A stretch of DNA of 64,000 bases from Tritonibacter scottomollicae (GTDB lineage: Bacteria; Pseudomonadota; Alphaproteobacteria; Rhodobacterales; Rhodobacteraceae): contig NZ_PVUF01000004.1 of assembly GCF_003003215.1 (NCBI RefSeq), forward strand, positions 310,001-374,000. Direction: 5' to 3'. The position numbers and the translations under genes were made by a program. The notes below the pieces were generated by a model that was not told where the DNA came from, did no database searches, and saw only the letters and a program-made list of their open reading frames with translations. Of this stretch, positions 36,172 to 45,670 are shown piece after piece; position 1 is the stretch's first letter, and the number at the start of each line of letters is the position of its first letter.

Positions 36172-36839
36172 CAGTCCGTGTCTTTCTGTTCTGCCGGTTC
36201 CGCACCCGTTTCCGGCGTGTCACGGTCTTCGGGATTGATGTTGGACTGCCCCCACCACGGCAGGTCGCAGCCCAGAAATCGCTCCAGCTTAGATCGCGCA
36301 TCAGGCGCCGCCACATCAAGCTCCAGATACAGCGGGTCCGTGCGGAACCAATGGGTCAGCGCCTCGTAATGGCCATCGATCCAGATCATTTGCTCATCGA
36401 CCTCATGGCCATAGCCCACGGGCAGGCCCGGAACCGTCGACAACGGAATGCGCAGTTTGCCAAGGTTGTTCCAGCGCATGATGGACCGCGCCAACTCCTC
36501 GGTGGCGCGTCGGGTGGCGATGAAACACAGCTTGGGGTGCAGTTTGCGCAGCGCCAGCAACATGGCATGGTCACATTGCGGCCAGACCGAGGTGCCACCG
36601 TAGATAAAACTCACTTCGGTCAGCGCATCATAGTCTTTCAGCAGGGCCAGCGGGTCGCCGTATTTATACAGCCCCTCATACATCAGCGCCCCGACAAAGA
36701 CCCGGTCCGCGGGGTCATCCGGGGTCTCGCGCGCCTTGATGCGGTGATCGGCCACGGTATATCCGGCCCGGTCCAGCGCGTGTTTCAACGTGGTGGTGCC
36801 GGATTTGGGCAGGCCGAGGTTGATGATGCTCACGGCCAC
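36171..36839 (-). CDS. Sulfotransferase family protein
   Basis: The 222-residue protein begins MAVSIINLGLPKSGTTTLK, an intact phosphosulfate-binding loop (residues 8-16) of PAPS-dependent sulfotransferases. The later RRATEELARSIMRW segment carries the arginine/serine of the 3'-phosphate site. It would move sulfate from PAPS to an acceptor, probably a sugar or peptidoglycan-linked glycan. The start is a GTG overlapping the stop of the preceding glycosyltransferase by one base (TAGTG). The neighbours are all glycosyltransferases, in line with sulfated surface polysaccharide. Confidence 0.82.
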   Translation of the reverse strand: MAVSIINLGLPKSGTTTLKHALDRAGYTVADHRIKARETPDDPADRVFVGALMYEGLYKYGDPLALLKDYDALTEVSFIYGGTSVWPQCDHAMLLALRKLHPKLCFIATRRATEELARSIMRWNNLGKLRIPLSTVPGLPVGYGHEVDEQMIWIDGHYEALTHWFRTDPLYLELDVAAPDARSKLERFLGCDLPWWGQSNINPEDRDTPETGAEPAEQKDTD

Positions 36840-37867
36840 TACAGCAGCCCCAACCGTGTCAGCATGTCCTCTTCCTGCGGCGGCAGGACAGAGGCGCGTT
36901 GCAGCTGCTTCCGCATGGCCTGATAGGAGGGCTGGGTCAGCAACTCATCGCGTCGCGCCACGTGCCGTGCGACGCAGTCCGCATGCAGCCGTGCGATCTC
37001 CGGGTCGGCTTTCATCTCATCCAGCGCGGTGTGTAGCGCGGGCAGCATGCGCAGGATCGAGCGGTCCTCCCAGACGGGATCATTGCGCTCACGCCAATAG
37101 GTGTCGTCAAAGGCGCGGTTCTCGCGGTTCACATCGCCTCTGTCGTTCTTGACCAGGTAGCTGTCGAGCGAGCGCAGCGCGTAATGGTTGAGTGTTGCCA
37201 GTGCGCGCGCGCCCTTGGCCGGGAACTTGCGGATGCGCCGCGGGTTGGCGGCGACCAGAAATCGGTGCTGCACCTGCCGCCCACCGCCATCACACCAGCG
37301 CGGGCGGGCATCCGCAGCGGTGTTCTTCTTCAGAAATGGGCGATGCGCGCCGTAGTACCCGAGCGGAAAGTCCTTGCGGGTCAGGGTTTTGACCTCGATC
37401 GCCGTCTCGCCACACCAGATGTCTGGATTGTGGCAGCGGGTGAACTGTTCGATCACCGGACGGTCCTCAAAGGCCTCGATGCCGCCGCTGGCAAAGAACT
37501 GGAAGCTGAGCGATATGGCCTGCGGATCGTCACAGGCGTCGATCAGCGCCGGGATGCTGTGATCGCCCACGTGAATGTTCAGGAACTCGTCCACATCCGC
37601 GATCCAAAGCCAGTCGGCGTTCTGAACGACGGGGCGATGGGCGCAGTCCTTCAGCGCCTCCATCTGATAGGCGCGCCCCTGTGCCGGGTTGGGCAGATGG
37701 CTGACACCGCCGCGCGCGGCCAGCGCGTCCAGCAGCGCATCAGTGCCGTCGGTGCAATCGTTGGAGTAGAACAGGAAATCTGTCACGCCGATCAGGCGGT
37801 TGTAGGCGATCCATTCCAACAGGAACGGGCCTTCATTCTTGACGCAGGTCACCGCAGTGATGCGCAT
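36839..37867 (-). CDS. Glycosyltransferase family 2-like protein
   Basis: This 342-residue protein opens RITAVTCVKNEGPFLLEWIAYN with the DVDEF motif at residues 91-95. It continues with FQFFASGGIEAF, HRPFLKKN and LNHYALRSLDSYLVKNDRGD, the conserved order of this paralogue group. A GAAGGA site supports the ATG at 37867. It is the first gene of the four-gene minus-strand block 37867-32708, whose members overlap or abut. It is divergent from the MoxR gene, sharing a 187-base upstream region. Confidence 0.85.
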   Translation of the reverse strand: MRITAVTCVKNEGPFLLEWIAYNRLIGVTDFLFYSNDCTDGTDALLDALAARGGVSHLPNPAQGRAYQMEALKDCAHRPVVQNADWLWIADVDEFLNIHVGDHSIPALIDACDDPQAISLSFQFFASGGIEAFEDRPVIEQFTRCHNPDIWCGETAIEVKTLTRKDFPLGYYGAHRPFLKKNTAADARPRWCDGGGRQVQHRFLVAANPRRIRKFPAKGARALATLNHYALRSLDSYLVKNDRGDVNRENRAFDDTYWRERNDPVWEDRSILRMLPALHTALDEMKADPEIARLHADCVARHVARRDELLTQPSYQAMRKQLQRASVLPPQEEDMLTRLGLL

Positions 37868-38054
37868 GTCGCTGTTCCTTCCCCTCGTCCACGCCGCCCG
37901 CGTGCCCGGATCTTCCGACGCGTCTGACTTGTTGCACCCGCCGGCGCGTGTCGTCAATCTCCGGCGACGGGGAACTGACGATCTGTTGCAGCCCCTCCGC
38001 TTGACGCGCCGCTGCGGGCGTGGCCTCTTGGTCGCAAGCAACGGGAGGGGCGAC

Positions 38055-38972
38055 ATGACGGAGCAGGGCGGATTTCACTCCATCGACGCGGTGCAGGCAC
38101 AGCTCGCCGAGGCGGGCTATGTCTGTGGTCGGGCGCTGGCGACGGTGGTGTTCCTGTCTGCGCGGTTGGGCCGGCCACTGTTTCTGGAAGGCGAAGCCGG
38201 GGTTGGCAAGACCGAGATCGCCAAGGCTCTGGCCACCGTTACCGGCCGCCCCCTGATCCGGCTGCAATGCTACGAAGGGCTGGATGCCGCCAGCGCCGTC
38301 TATGAATGGAACTTCGCGGCACAAATGGTGGCGATCCGCACTGCGGAGGCCACCGGCAGCGCCGATCGTCAGGCGCTGCAGGCGGAGCTGTTCTCCGAGG
38401 AGTATCTGATCGCCCGCCCGCTGCTGCAGGCGATGCAGCTCGATACGCGCGGCGCGCCGATTTTGCTGATCGACGAGTTGGACCGCACGGATGAACCCTT
38501 CGAGGCCTTCCTGCTGGAGGCGCTCTCGGATTTTCAGGTCACCATCCCGGAGCTGGGCACCATCAAGGCACCAGAGCCGCCAACGGTGATCCTGACCTCC
38601 AACCGCACCCGCGAGGTGCATGACGCGCTGAAACGGCGCTGCCTCTATCATTGGGTGGACTATCCGGACTTCGACCGCGAATTGGAAATCCTGCACGCCC
38701 GCGTCCCGCAGGCCGCCGAGACCCTCAGCCGCGAAGTGGTGGCCTTTGTGCAGGCCCTGCGCACCGAGGATCTGTTCAAGAAACCGGGGGTGGCAGAGAC
38801 CATCGACTGGGCCAACTGCCTGCTGGCGCTCGACGTGGTGACGCTCAGCCCCGAGGTCATCTCCGACACGCTGGGCGCGATCCTGAAGTATCAGGACGAC
38901 ATTGCAAAACTTCAGGGCTCCGAGGCCAAGCGCCTGCTCGACCAGGCCCGTGCCGCGCTGCCGGAGGGCTGA
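38055..38972 (+). CDS. MoxR-type AAA ATPase of the cox cluster (CoxD-like)
   Basis: The 305-residue ATPase has Walker A GEAGVGKTEIA (residues 38-48), Walker B ILLIDELDRTDEPFE, and sensor 1 VILTSNRTRE. MoxR proteins work with a VWA-domain protein to mature metal enzymes; in carboxydotrophs CoxD does so with CoxE for Mo hydroxylases. The ATG at 38055 has GGGAGGGG upstream. The VWA gene follows, separated by 63 bases that hold a dispersed element. The product is probably a chaperone for the molybdenum enzyme encoded at 42647-46542. Confidence 0.9.
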   Translation: MTEQGGFHSIDAVQAQLAEAGYVCGRALATVVFLSARLGRPLFLEGEAGVGKTEIAKALATVTGRPLIRLQCYEGLDAASAVYEWNFAAQMVAIRTAEATGSADRQALQAELFSEEYLIARPLLQAMQLDTRGAPILLIDELDRTDEPFEAFLLEALSDFQVTIPELGTIKAPEPPTVILTSNRTREVHDALKRRCLYHWVDYPDFDRELEILHARVPQAAETLSREVVAFVQALRTEDLFKKPGVAETIDWANCLLALDVVTLSPEVISDTLGAILKYQDDIAKLQGSEAKRLLDQARAALPEG

Positions 38973-38979
38973 CATGAGC

Positions 38980-39034
38980 CTTCATCTTTTTGAAAATACC
39001 TTGGGGGTGCGGGGGCAAGGCCCCCGTCGGGGCT
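38980..39034 (-). repeat. Dispersed intergenic element, copy C (inverted)
   Basis: On the minus strand this reads CCCCGACGGGGGCCTTGCCCC, broken here only by description, then GGTATTTTCAAAAAGATGAA. It fills the space between the MoxR and VWA genes. Confidence 0.65.
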
Positions 39035-39035
39035 G

Positions 39036-40304
39036 ATGGCAGACTATGCCCCGCTTGTCCTGCCGGAGCACCCGAAGCTGGTGGCCAATCTCACACATTT
39101 CGCCCGCGCCCTGCGCAAGGCGGGGCTGAAGGTCGGCACCGGTCGGGTGATGGGCGCGGTAGAAGCGGTGGCGGCGGCGGGCTTTACCTCGCGACGGGAT
39201 TTCTACTGGTGCCTGCATGCCTGTTTCGTGTCGCGCCCCGAAGAGCGCGTGGTATTTGCGCAGGTCTTCCGGCTCTATTGGCGCGACCCGCGCTATCTGG
39301 AACATATGATGGCGGCGATGCTGCCAGCGATCCGCGGTGTGCAGCAGGAGCGCGCTGCGAAACCGGCCGAAAAACGCGCCGCCCAGGCGCTGCTGCAGGG
39401 GCAGCTGCCCGAGGATCTGCCGGAGGAGTCGCAGGAGCAGGGCACCGAGATCGAAATCGACGCCTCCCTGACGCTGTCGGCTGAGGAACGGCTGAAGACG
39501 CTGGATTTCGAGCAGATGAGCACCGCTGAACTGGAACAGGCCAAGCGCATGCTGGCCCGCCTTACCCTGCCGGTCAAGCCGATGAAAACGCGCCGCCATC
39601 TGCCGGCACCGCTGGGCGCGCGGGCGGATTGGCGGCGCACGATGCGTGCCGCCTGCCGCACCGGCGGCGAGCTGCACCGGATCGCTCTGACGCGCCCCGC
39701 GACACGATATCCGAACCTGGTCGTGCTCTGCGACATATCCGGGTCGATGAGCCAATACAGCCGTATGGTGCTGCAGTTCCTGCATGCTGTCGCCAATGCG
39801 CGCGGCGGCCGCAAGACACAGGGCTGGGCCAATGTGCATGGCTTTACCTTCGGCACCCGCCTCACCAATATCACCCGCCATCTGCGGCAACGCGACGTGG
39901 ATGCGGCCCTCGCCGCCGCCGGGGCGGAAGCGCAGGACTGGGAGGGCGGCACCCGCATCGGTGATTGCCTGCATGGATTCAACCGCGACTGGTCGCGCCG
40001 GGTGATGGGGCAGGGCGCGGTGGTTCTGCTGGTCACCGACGGGCTCGACCGTGCCGCGCCGGAGGATCTGAGCCGCGAGATGCAGCGCCTGCAGCGCTCT
40101 GCCCGCCACCTGATCTGGCTCAACCCGCTGATGCGCTGGGAGGGGTTTGCGCCCCGTGCGCAGGGCATCCGTGCTATGCTGCCGCATGTGGACAGCTTTC
40201 GCGCCGGTCACAACATCGCCTCGCTGGAGGCGCTGGCCGAGGCGCTCTCCCGCCCCGAAGACAGCGGCGAGAAGGCGCGGCTGATGGCGATGCTGCAGGG
40301 CTGA
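39036..40304 (+). CDS. VWA domain protein (CoxE-like)
   Basis: This 422-residue protein has a helical N-terminal half and a C-terminal von Willebrand A domain. The metal-ion-dependent adhesion site is DISGSMSQYSRM at about residues 233-244. VVLLVTDGLDRA lies near 330. CoxE-like proteins assist MoxR ATPases in inserting or activating the cofactor of molybdenum hydroxylases. It follows the MoxR gene and precedes xdhC-type genes. It belongs to the accessory part of the form II cox operon. Confidence 0.9.
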   Translation: MADYAPLVLPEHPKLVANLTHFARALRKAGLKVGTGRVMGAVEAVAAAGFTSRRDFYWCLHACFVSRPEERVVFAQVFRLYWRDPRYLEHMMAAMLPAIRGVQQERAAKPAEKRAAQALLQGQLPEDLPEESQEQGTEIEIDASLTLSAEERLKTLDFEQMSTAELEQAKRMLARLTLPVKPMKTRRHLPAPLGARADWRRTMRAACRTGGELHRIALTRPATRYPNLVVLCDISGSMSQYSRMVLQFLHAVANARGGRKTQGWANVHGFTFGTRLTNITRHLRQRDVDAALAAAGAEAQDWEGGTRIGDCLHGFNRDWSRRVMGQGAVVLLVTDGLDRAAPEDLSREMQRLQRSARHLIWLNPLMRWEGFAPRAQGIRAMLPHVDSFRAGHNIASLEALAEALSRPEDSGEKARLMAMLQG

Positions 40305-40444
40305 GGTCTTGCGCGAGGCCGCTTTGCCGGGGGCAGCCCGCCCGATGCGGGGTGACAAAACACCAGCAATTTGGCACGAATTGTTCTTGAACTTCACCCC
40401 GTCAGGCCCAAGCTTGAGGGGCAACAGGCACCGGGATTTTCACC

Positions 40445-41446
40445 ATGACAACTGGCACCGCACAGGCCGACCTCACCATCTTTGACAATGCGCCGGAGCT
40501 GGCGCTGCAGTGGCATCGCGAGGGCGTCGGTGCGGTCCTGTGCACGGTGGTGCAGACCTGGGGCTCGGCGCCGCGGCGGACCGGCTCTCAGCTGGTGGTT
40601 GCCGGCGATGGCCGGATGGAGGGCTCAGTCTCCGGCGGCTGTGTCGAGGGCGCGGTGATCCTGGAGGCGCAGGCGGCGCTAGAGTCTGGCACTCACAAGC
40701 TGCTGGAATTTGGCGTCAGCGACGATGATGCCTTCGCCGTCGGGCTGGCCTGCGGTGGGACCATCAAGGTGCTGCTGGAACCGGTCGGCCATATGCTGAA
40801 GACAGAGGTGCTGGAGGCGCTGGTGCTCGCCCGCGCCGAACGCCGCCCGCTGGCTTATGAGGTGGATTTGACGAGCGGTCAGGGCCATCTGGTCAATCTC
40901 GCCTCCTACCCCGACCGCATGCGCTTGGACCGCTCCGGTGTCGAGGAGGACGGCACTACCTTTGTGGCGGTGCACAACCCGCCGCTGCGGCTGATTGTGG
41001 TGGGCGCCGTCCATATCGCCAAGGCGCTGCTGCCGATGGCCCAGATCGCGGGCTATGACCCGGTGCTGATCGAGCCGCGCGCTGCCTTTGGCTCTGCCGA
41101 ACGCTTCCCGGGTGAGCGCATTCTCGACGATTGGCCGGACGAGGCGGTGGAGAAACTCGGGCTGGATGCTCGCACTGCGCTGGTGCTCTTGACCCATGAC
41201 CCGAAACTGGATGACCCGGCGCTGATGGCGGCGCTGCGGGGGGAGTGCTTCTATATCGGTGCGCTGGGCTCCAAACGCACTCATGGCCAGCGCCATCAGC
41301 GGATGATCGCCGCAGGGTTCATGCAGGACGACATCGCCCGCATTCACGGCCCCGTCGGTCTCGACATCGGTGCGGCTAGCCCGGCGGAAATTGCGGTGTC
41401 GATCCTCGCTGAGATGACGGCTGTGCTGCGGGGCAAGGCGGAATGA
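40445..41446 (+). CDS. XdhC family protein (CoxF/CoxI-like)
   Basis: XdhC-type proteins bind molybdenum cofactor and promote its sulfuration and insertion into xanthine-dehydrogenase-type enzymes. The 333-residue protein has the N-terminal XdhC part, CTVVQTWGSAPRRTGSQLVV with the later GSVSGGCVEG. It also has a C-terminal Rossmann-like part, RLIVVGAVHIAKALLPMAQ and LLTHDPKLDDP. It overlaps the next gene by four bases, so the pair is coupled. In carboxydotrophs two such genes occur; here there is one plus a molybdopterin-binding protein. Confidence 0.9.
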   Translation: MTTGTAQADLTIFDNAPELALQWHREGVGAVLCTVVQTWGSAPRRTGSQLVVAGDGRMEGSVSGGCVEGAVILEAQAALESGTHKLLEFGVSDDDAFAVGLACGGTIKVLLEPVGHMLKTEVLEALVLARAERRPLAYEVDLTSGQGHLVNLASYPDRMRLDRSGVEEDGTTFVAVHNPPLRLIVVGAVHIAKALLPMAQIAGYDPVLIEPRAAFGSAERFPGERILDDWPDEAVEKLGLDARTALVLLTHDPKLDDPALMAALRGECFYIGALGSKRTHGQRHQRMIAAGFMQDDIARIHGPVGLDIGAASPAEIAVSILAEMTAVLRGKAE

Positions 41447-42441
41447 AGTTCGGCCCGGTGCCGGTTGGGCAGGCCGAGGGCTGCCTGCTTGCCCATTCGC
41501 TGCAGGGGGCAGGGCGGCGCATCGCCAAGGGCACCACCCTGACGCCGGAGGACCTGCAGGAACTGCAGCAGGCCGGGCTGACCGAGGTCATCGTGGCCCG
41601 GCTCGACCCCGGCGACCTGCATGAGGATGACGCCGCGTTGCGATTGGCCCAGGCAATGGCGCCGGATGCCGCGGCGCTGGGCCTGCGCATTTCGGGCGCC
41701 GGGGCGGGACGGGTCAACCTCTATGCGCTTGCGCCCGGCGTTACCCGGGTGGCGGCGGCGCAGGTGGGGGCGATCAACAGTGTCGATCCGATGATCTCTG
41801 TCGCAACAGTGCCGGATTATCACCGGGTTGATGCGGGGGGCATGATCGCGACGATCAAGATTATTTCCTACGCCGTGCCGAAGGCAAAGCTGTTGGTGGC
41901 GCTGGCGCAGGCGGCCGGGGCGATACGGGTGGTTCTGCCGCACTATGGCTCGGCCACTTTGGTCGAGACCCGCGTCACCGAAGACATGCCGTCCGACAAG
42001 GGCCGCGCCGCCATGGCCGGGCGGCTGGACCGGATGGGGCTCTCCCTCAGTCCTCGCGTGGTGGTGCCGCATTGTGCGCCCGAGATCGCCACCGCCCTGC
42101 GTGCGGCCCCGGGGGAGGTGCTGTTTGTGCTCACCGGCTCTGCCACCTCGGATCCGGCGGATGTGGCGCCGGAGGCGGTGCGGCTGGCGGGGGGCACGGT
42201 CACGCGGTTCGGCATGCCGGTGGATCCGGGCAATCTGCTGTTCCTTGGCCAGTTGGGCAAAAAGCCGGTGATCGGCCTGCCGGGCTGTGCCCGATCACCA
42301 GCGCTCAATGGCGCGGATTGGGTGCTGGAACGAGTGGTCTGCGGCATTGACGTGACGTCGGCGGATATTGCCGCCATGGGGGTCGGCGGGCTGTTAAAGG
42401 AAATCCCGACCCGGCCGCGGCCGCGGCGGGATGGGGAGTAA
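41443..42441 (+). CDS. Molybdopterin-binding protein of the cox cluster
   Basis: The 332-residue protein has an N-terminal beta-rich MoeA-like part (GRRIAKGTTLTPEDLQEL). A C-terminal MoCF-type molybdopterin-binding fold follows from about residue 165 on. It holds TLVETRVTEDMPSDKGR and VLFVLTGSATSDPADV, and ends with PGCARSPALNGADWVLERVV. The residues recall MoeA/MogA-family cofactor-binding domains, but it is shorter than MoeA. It likely handles or modifies molybdenum cofactor for the enzyme encoded downstream. Its start overlaps the xdhC stop (ATGA). Confidence 0.8.
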   Translation: MKFGPVPVGQAEGCLLAHSLQGAGRRIAKGTTLTPEDLQELQQAGLTEVIVARLDPGDLHEDDAALRLAQAMAPDAAALGLRISGAGAGRVNLYALAPGVTRVAAAQVGAINSVDPMISVATVPDYHRVDAGGMIATIKIISYAVPKAKLLVALAQAAGAIRVVLPHYGSATLVETRVTEDMPSDKGRAAMAGRLDRMGLSLSPRVVVPHCAPEIATALRAAPGEVLFVLTGSATSDPADVAPEAVRLAGGTVTRFGMPVDPGNLLFLGQLGKKPVIGLPGCARSPALNGADWVLERVVCGIDVTSADIAAMGVGGLLKEIPTRPRPRRDGE

Positions 42442-42646
42442 ACACCGAGGGCCGTGCCTGTCCTTGGGGAGGCGTGAAGCGCCTTCCCGGGGGAGCCAGG
42501 CGCTGTCCGGCCTTCCGGCCTGACGAAGTCTGCAAACTCCCCGATTTCTTCCGCCATGCCTTGCCGCATAAAATCCTCGCGCCACGTCCTGACCCGTGGT
42601 TAACTGACCTCAGCCAGACAAATGATTTCAAGCTAGGGAGGATTTT

Positions 42647-43132
42647 ATGACGAAGGTCTCCATGACCGTGAACGGCACGCCCATGTCCGGGGATGTCGAA
42701 GGTCGCACATTGCTGGTGTCGTTCCTGCGCGACCAGCAGGGGCTCACCGGCACCCATGTCGGTTGCGATACCAGCCAATGCGGCGCCTGCGTCGTGCATG
42801 TGGACGGCAAGGCGGTGAAAGCCTGCACCATGCTGGCGCTCGAGGCCGAGGGGGCAGAGGTCGCCACCATCGAAGGCCAGGCCGCCGCCGACGGCACGCT
42901 GAATGCAATCCAGGCGGCGTTTCAGGAACATCACGGGCTTCAATGCGGCTTCTGCACGCCGGGCATGGTGATGTCGGCCGCTGCGCTGCTGAAAGACAAC
43001 CCAAAGCCCTCCGAGGGTGAGATCCGCCACTACCTGGAGGGCAACCTCTGCCGCTGCACTGGCTACCACAATATCGTCAAGGCGATCATGGCGGCCTCCG
43101 GTCAGGATGTCTCTGCCATCGCGGCTGAGTAG
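42647..43132 (+). CDS. coxS: Molybdenum hydroxylase small (Fe-S) subunit
   Basis: The 161-residue subunit carries two [2Fe-2S] clusters. The plant-type cluster lies in [21 protein letters not shown] (cysteines 42, 47, 50 and 62). The second, alpha-helical cluster is QCGFCTPGM near residue 101 with [11 protein letters not shown] near 134. It passes electrons from the Mo site to FAD. A GGGAGGA site precedes the ATG after a 205-base gap. The gene order S-L-M is that of form II cox clusters, not the M-S-L order of form I. Confidence 0.92.
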   Translation: MTKVSMTVNGTPMSGDVEGRTLLVSFLRDQQGLTGTHVGCDTSQCGACVVHVDGKAVKACTMLALEAEGAEVATIEGQAAADGTLNAIQAAFQEHHGLQCGFCTPGMVMSAAALLKDNPKPSEGEIRHYLEGNLCRCTGYHNIVKAIMAASGQDVSAIAAE

Positions 43133-43283
43133 CACCGGCGAAAACGCGTAACAGCCCGTCCCGGGATGGGCTGCAAGTACCCTGTGACATTCCGACGGAC
43201 CGTTCGGTCAGGCGTTGATGGGAAGAGGAGCCCGGCTGCGCCGCCACATGACCCGGCCCGTATTTCTGGGAGGAGATTGGATT

Positions 43284-45662
43284 ATGCCCAAGGATATCGA
43301 CGCCAAGGAAAGCGGCATCGGCGCCGCCAGCAAACGGCGAGAGGACATCAGGTTCCTGTCCGGGACCGGCAATTACACCGACGACATAAACGTAAACGGC
43401 CAGGCCTACGTGCATTTCCTGCGCTCGGATGTGGCGCATGGGCGGATCACGTCCCTCGACACTGCGGCGGCGGCGGGGATGCCCGGCGTGCTGCGCGTCT
43501 TTACCGGTGCGGATTTCGAAGCCGTCGGCGGGCTGCCCTGCGGCTGGCAGGTGACCGACCGCTTTGGCGAGGTGATGCAGGAACCGGCACACCCCGTTCT
43601 GGCACAGGGCAAGGTCCGCCACGTGGGCGACCCTATCGCTGCCGTGGTGGCCGCCACGGCCGAACAGGCGCGAGACGCTGCCGAGGCGATCGAGTTGGAC
43701 ATCGAAGACCTGCCCGCCGTGGTCGACATGAAGGCGGCGCTGGCCGAGGATGCGCCCAAGGTGCATGACGATCTGACCTCCAACCTTTGTTACGACTGGG
43801 GTTTTGTGGAGGAAAACAAGGAGGCGGTCGCCAAGGCCTTTGACGAGGCCGCCCATGTCACCACGCTGGAGCTGGTCAACAACCGGCTGGTCGCCAACCC
43901 GATGGAGCCACGCGTGGCGGTGGGCGATTTCAACCGCGCCACCGGTGAGAGCACGCTTTATACCACCAGCCAGAACCCGCATGTGATCCGACTTTTGATG
44001 GGGGCCTTTGTGCTTGGCATCCCGGAACACAAGCTGCGCGTGGTGGCACCCGATGTGGGCGGCGGATTTGGCTCCAAGATCTTTCACTACGCCGAAGAAG
44101 CGTTCTGCACCTTTGCCGCCAAGGCCCTGAACCGGGCGGTAAAATGGACCTCCTCGCGCAGCGAGGCCTTCATGTCCGACGCCCATGGCCGCGATCATGT
44201 CACCAAGATCGAACTGGCGCTGGACGCGGACAACAATTTCACCGCGCTGCGCACCGACACTCACGCCAATATGGGCGCTTATCTGTCGACCTTTGCGCCC
44301 TCGGTGCCCACCTGGCTGCACGGCACGCTGATGGCGGGCAACTACAAGACGCCGCTGATCTACGTGAACGTCAAGGCGGTGTTCACCAATACGGTGCCGG
44401 TCGATGCCTATCGCGGTGCGGGGCGGCCCGAAGCGACCTATCAGCTGGAACGCGTCATCGACAAGGCGGCCCGAGAGCTGAACGTCGATCCCATCGCGCT
44501 CAGGCGACAGAACTTCATCACCGAGTTTCCCTATGCCACCCCGGTCGCGGTGGAATATGACACCGGCGATTACGTGGCGACGATGGACAAGCTCGAAGAG
44601 ATCGCCGACATCAAGGGCTTTGATGGGCGCCGAACCGAGAGCGAGAAGGCCGGCAAGCTGCGCGGTCTGGGAGTGAACTGCTATATCGAGGCCTGCGGCA
44701 TCGCGCCGTCGAACCTTGTGGGGCAGCTGGGCGCCCGTGCAGGCCTCTATGAGAGCGCCACGGTGCGGGTCAACGCCACCGGTGGCATCGTGGTGATGAC
44801 CGGCAGTCACAGCCACGGCCAGGGACACGAGACGTCCTTTCCGCAGGTGATCTCTGAGATGATCGGCATCCCCGAGGATATGGTGGAGATCGAACACGGC
44901 GACACCGCCAATACGCCGATGGGCATGGGCACCTATGGCTCGCGCTCCCTCGCGGTGGGCGGCTCGGCGATGGTGAAGGCAACCGAGAAGATCATCAACA
45001 AGGCCAAGAAGATCGCCGCCCATCTGATGGAGGCCTCGGATGCGGATGTCGAGCTGAAGGACGGACAGTTCTCGATCGCCGGCACCGACAAATCCGTGGC
45101 CTGGGGCGATGTGACCCTGGCGGCCTATGTGCCGCATAACTATCCGCTGGAGGAGATCGAACCGGGGCTGGAGGAGACGGCGTTCTACGATCCGGCGAAC
45201 TTTACCTATCCGGCGGGGGCCTATGCCTGCGAGGTGGAGGTCGATCCCGATACGGGGAAGGTGACCATCGAACGCTTTGCCGCCGCCGATGACTTTGGCA
45301 ATGTGGTCAACCCGATGATCGTCGACGGTCAGGTGCATGGCGGTCTTGGACAGGGCATCGGTCAGGCGCTCTTGGAGGGCTGTGTGTATGATGAGGACGG
45401 ACAGCTGCTGTCGGCGTCGTTCATGGATTACGCCATGCCGCGGGCCGATGATGTGCCGTTCTATCAGGTCGATCATTCCTGCCAGACGCCCTGCACCCAC
45501 AACCCGCTGGGGGTGAAGGGCTGCGGCGAGGCCGGGGCGATCGGTTCGCCGCCGGCAGTGGTCAATGCGGTGGTGGATGCGCTGCGCTCTGCCGGCAAGG
45601 ATGTGACCCATATCGACATGCCGCTGACCCCCGCGCGGGTCTGGGCGGCCATGCAGAGCTGA
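43284..45662 (+). CDS. coxL: Molybdenum hydroxylase large subunit, form II CoxL-like
   Basis: The 792-residue subunit binds the molybdopterin cytosine dinucleotide cofactor and holds the catalytic site. Residues 375-381 read AYRGAGR, the signature of form II (BMS-type) proteins; the CO-oxidising form I proteins have AYRCSFR. A C-terminal GVKGCGEAG motif with the catalytic glutamate is present. GGAGGAG ten bases upstream fixes the ATG at 43284. Form II enzymes have been linked to carbon monoxide oxidation by gene context, but the substrate here is uncertain. Confidence 0.88.
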   Translation: MPKDIDAKESGIGAASKRREDIRFLSGTGNYTDDINVNGQAYVHFLRSDVAHGRITSLDTAAAAGMPGVLRVFTGADFEAVGGLPCGWQVTDRFGEVMQEPAHPVLAQGKVRHVGDPIAAVVAATAEQARDAAEAIELDIEDLPAVVDMKAALAEDAPKVHDDLTSNLCYDWGFVEENKEAVAKAFDEAAHVTTLELVNNRLVANPMEPRVAVGDFNRATGESTLYTTSQNPHVIRLLMGAFVLGIPEHKLRVVAPDVGGGFGSKIFHYAEEAFCTFAAKALNRAVKWTSSRSEAFMSDAHGRDHVTKIELALDADNNFTALRTDTHANMGAYLSTFAPSVPTWLHGTLMAGNYKTPLIYVNVKAVFTNTVPVDAYRGAGRPEATYQLERVIDKAARELNVDPIALRRQNFITEFPYATPVAVEYDTGDYVATMDKLEEIADIKGFDGRRTESEKAGKLRGLGVNCYIEACGIAPSNLVGQLGARAGLYESATVRVNATGGIVVMTGSHSHGQGHETSFPQVISEMIGIPEDMVEIEHGDTANTPMGMGTYGSRSLAVGGSAMVKATEKIINKAKKIAAHLMEASDADVELKDGQFSIAGTDKSVAWGDVTLAAYVPHNYPLEEIEPGLEETAFYDPANFTYPAGAYACEVEVDPDTGKVTIERFAAADDFGNVVNPMIVDGQVHGGLGQGIGQALLEGCVYDEDGQLLSASFMDYAMPRADDVPFYQVDHSCQTPCTHNPLGVKGCGEAGAIGSPPAVVNAVVDALRSAGKDVTHIDMPLTPARVWAAMQS

Positions 45663-45670
45663 AAGATGGG

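Noticed and set aside
33910-36369. Open frame of 819 codons on the plus strand opposite the fused glycosyltransferase
   Set aside because: It is antisense to a gene with clear motifs, has low-complexity composition and no ribosome binding site or domain.
43198-43209. GACCG-TT-CGGTC palindrome upstream of coxL
   Set aside because: It is too short for confidence in GC-rich DNA and no regulator gene is adjacent.
43284-45662. Calling the enzyme a proven aerobic carbon monoxide dehydrogenase
   Set aside because: The active-site loop is AYRGAGR (form II), not the AYRCSFR loop of the established CO-oxidising type, so the substrate is left open.
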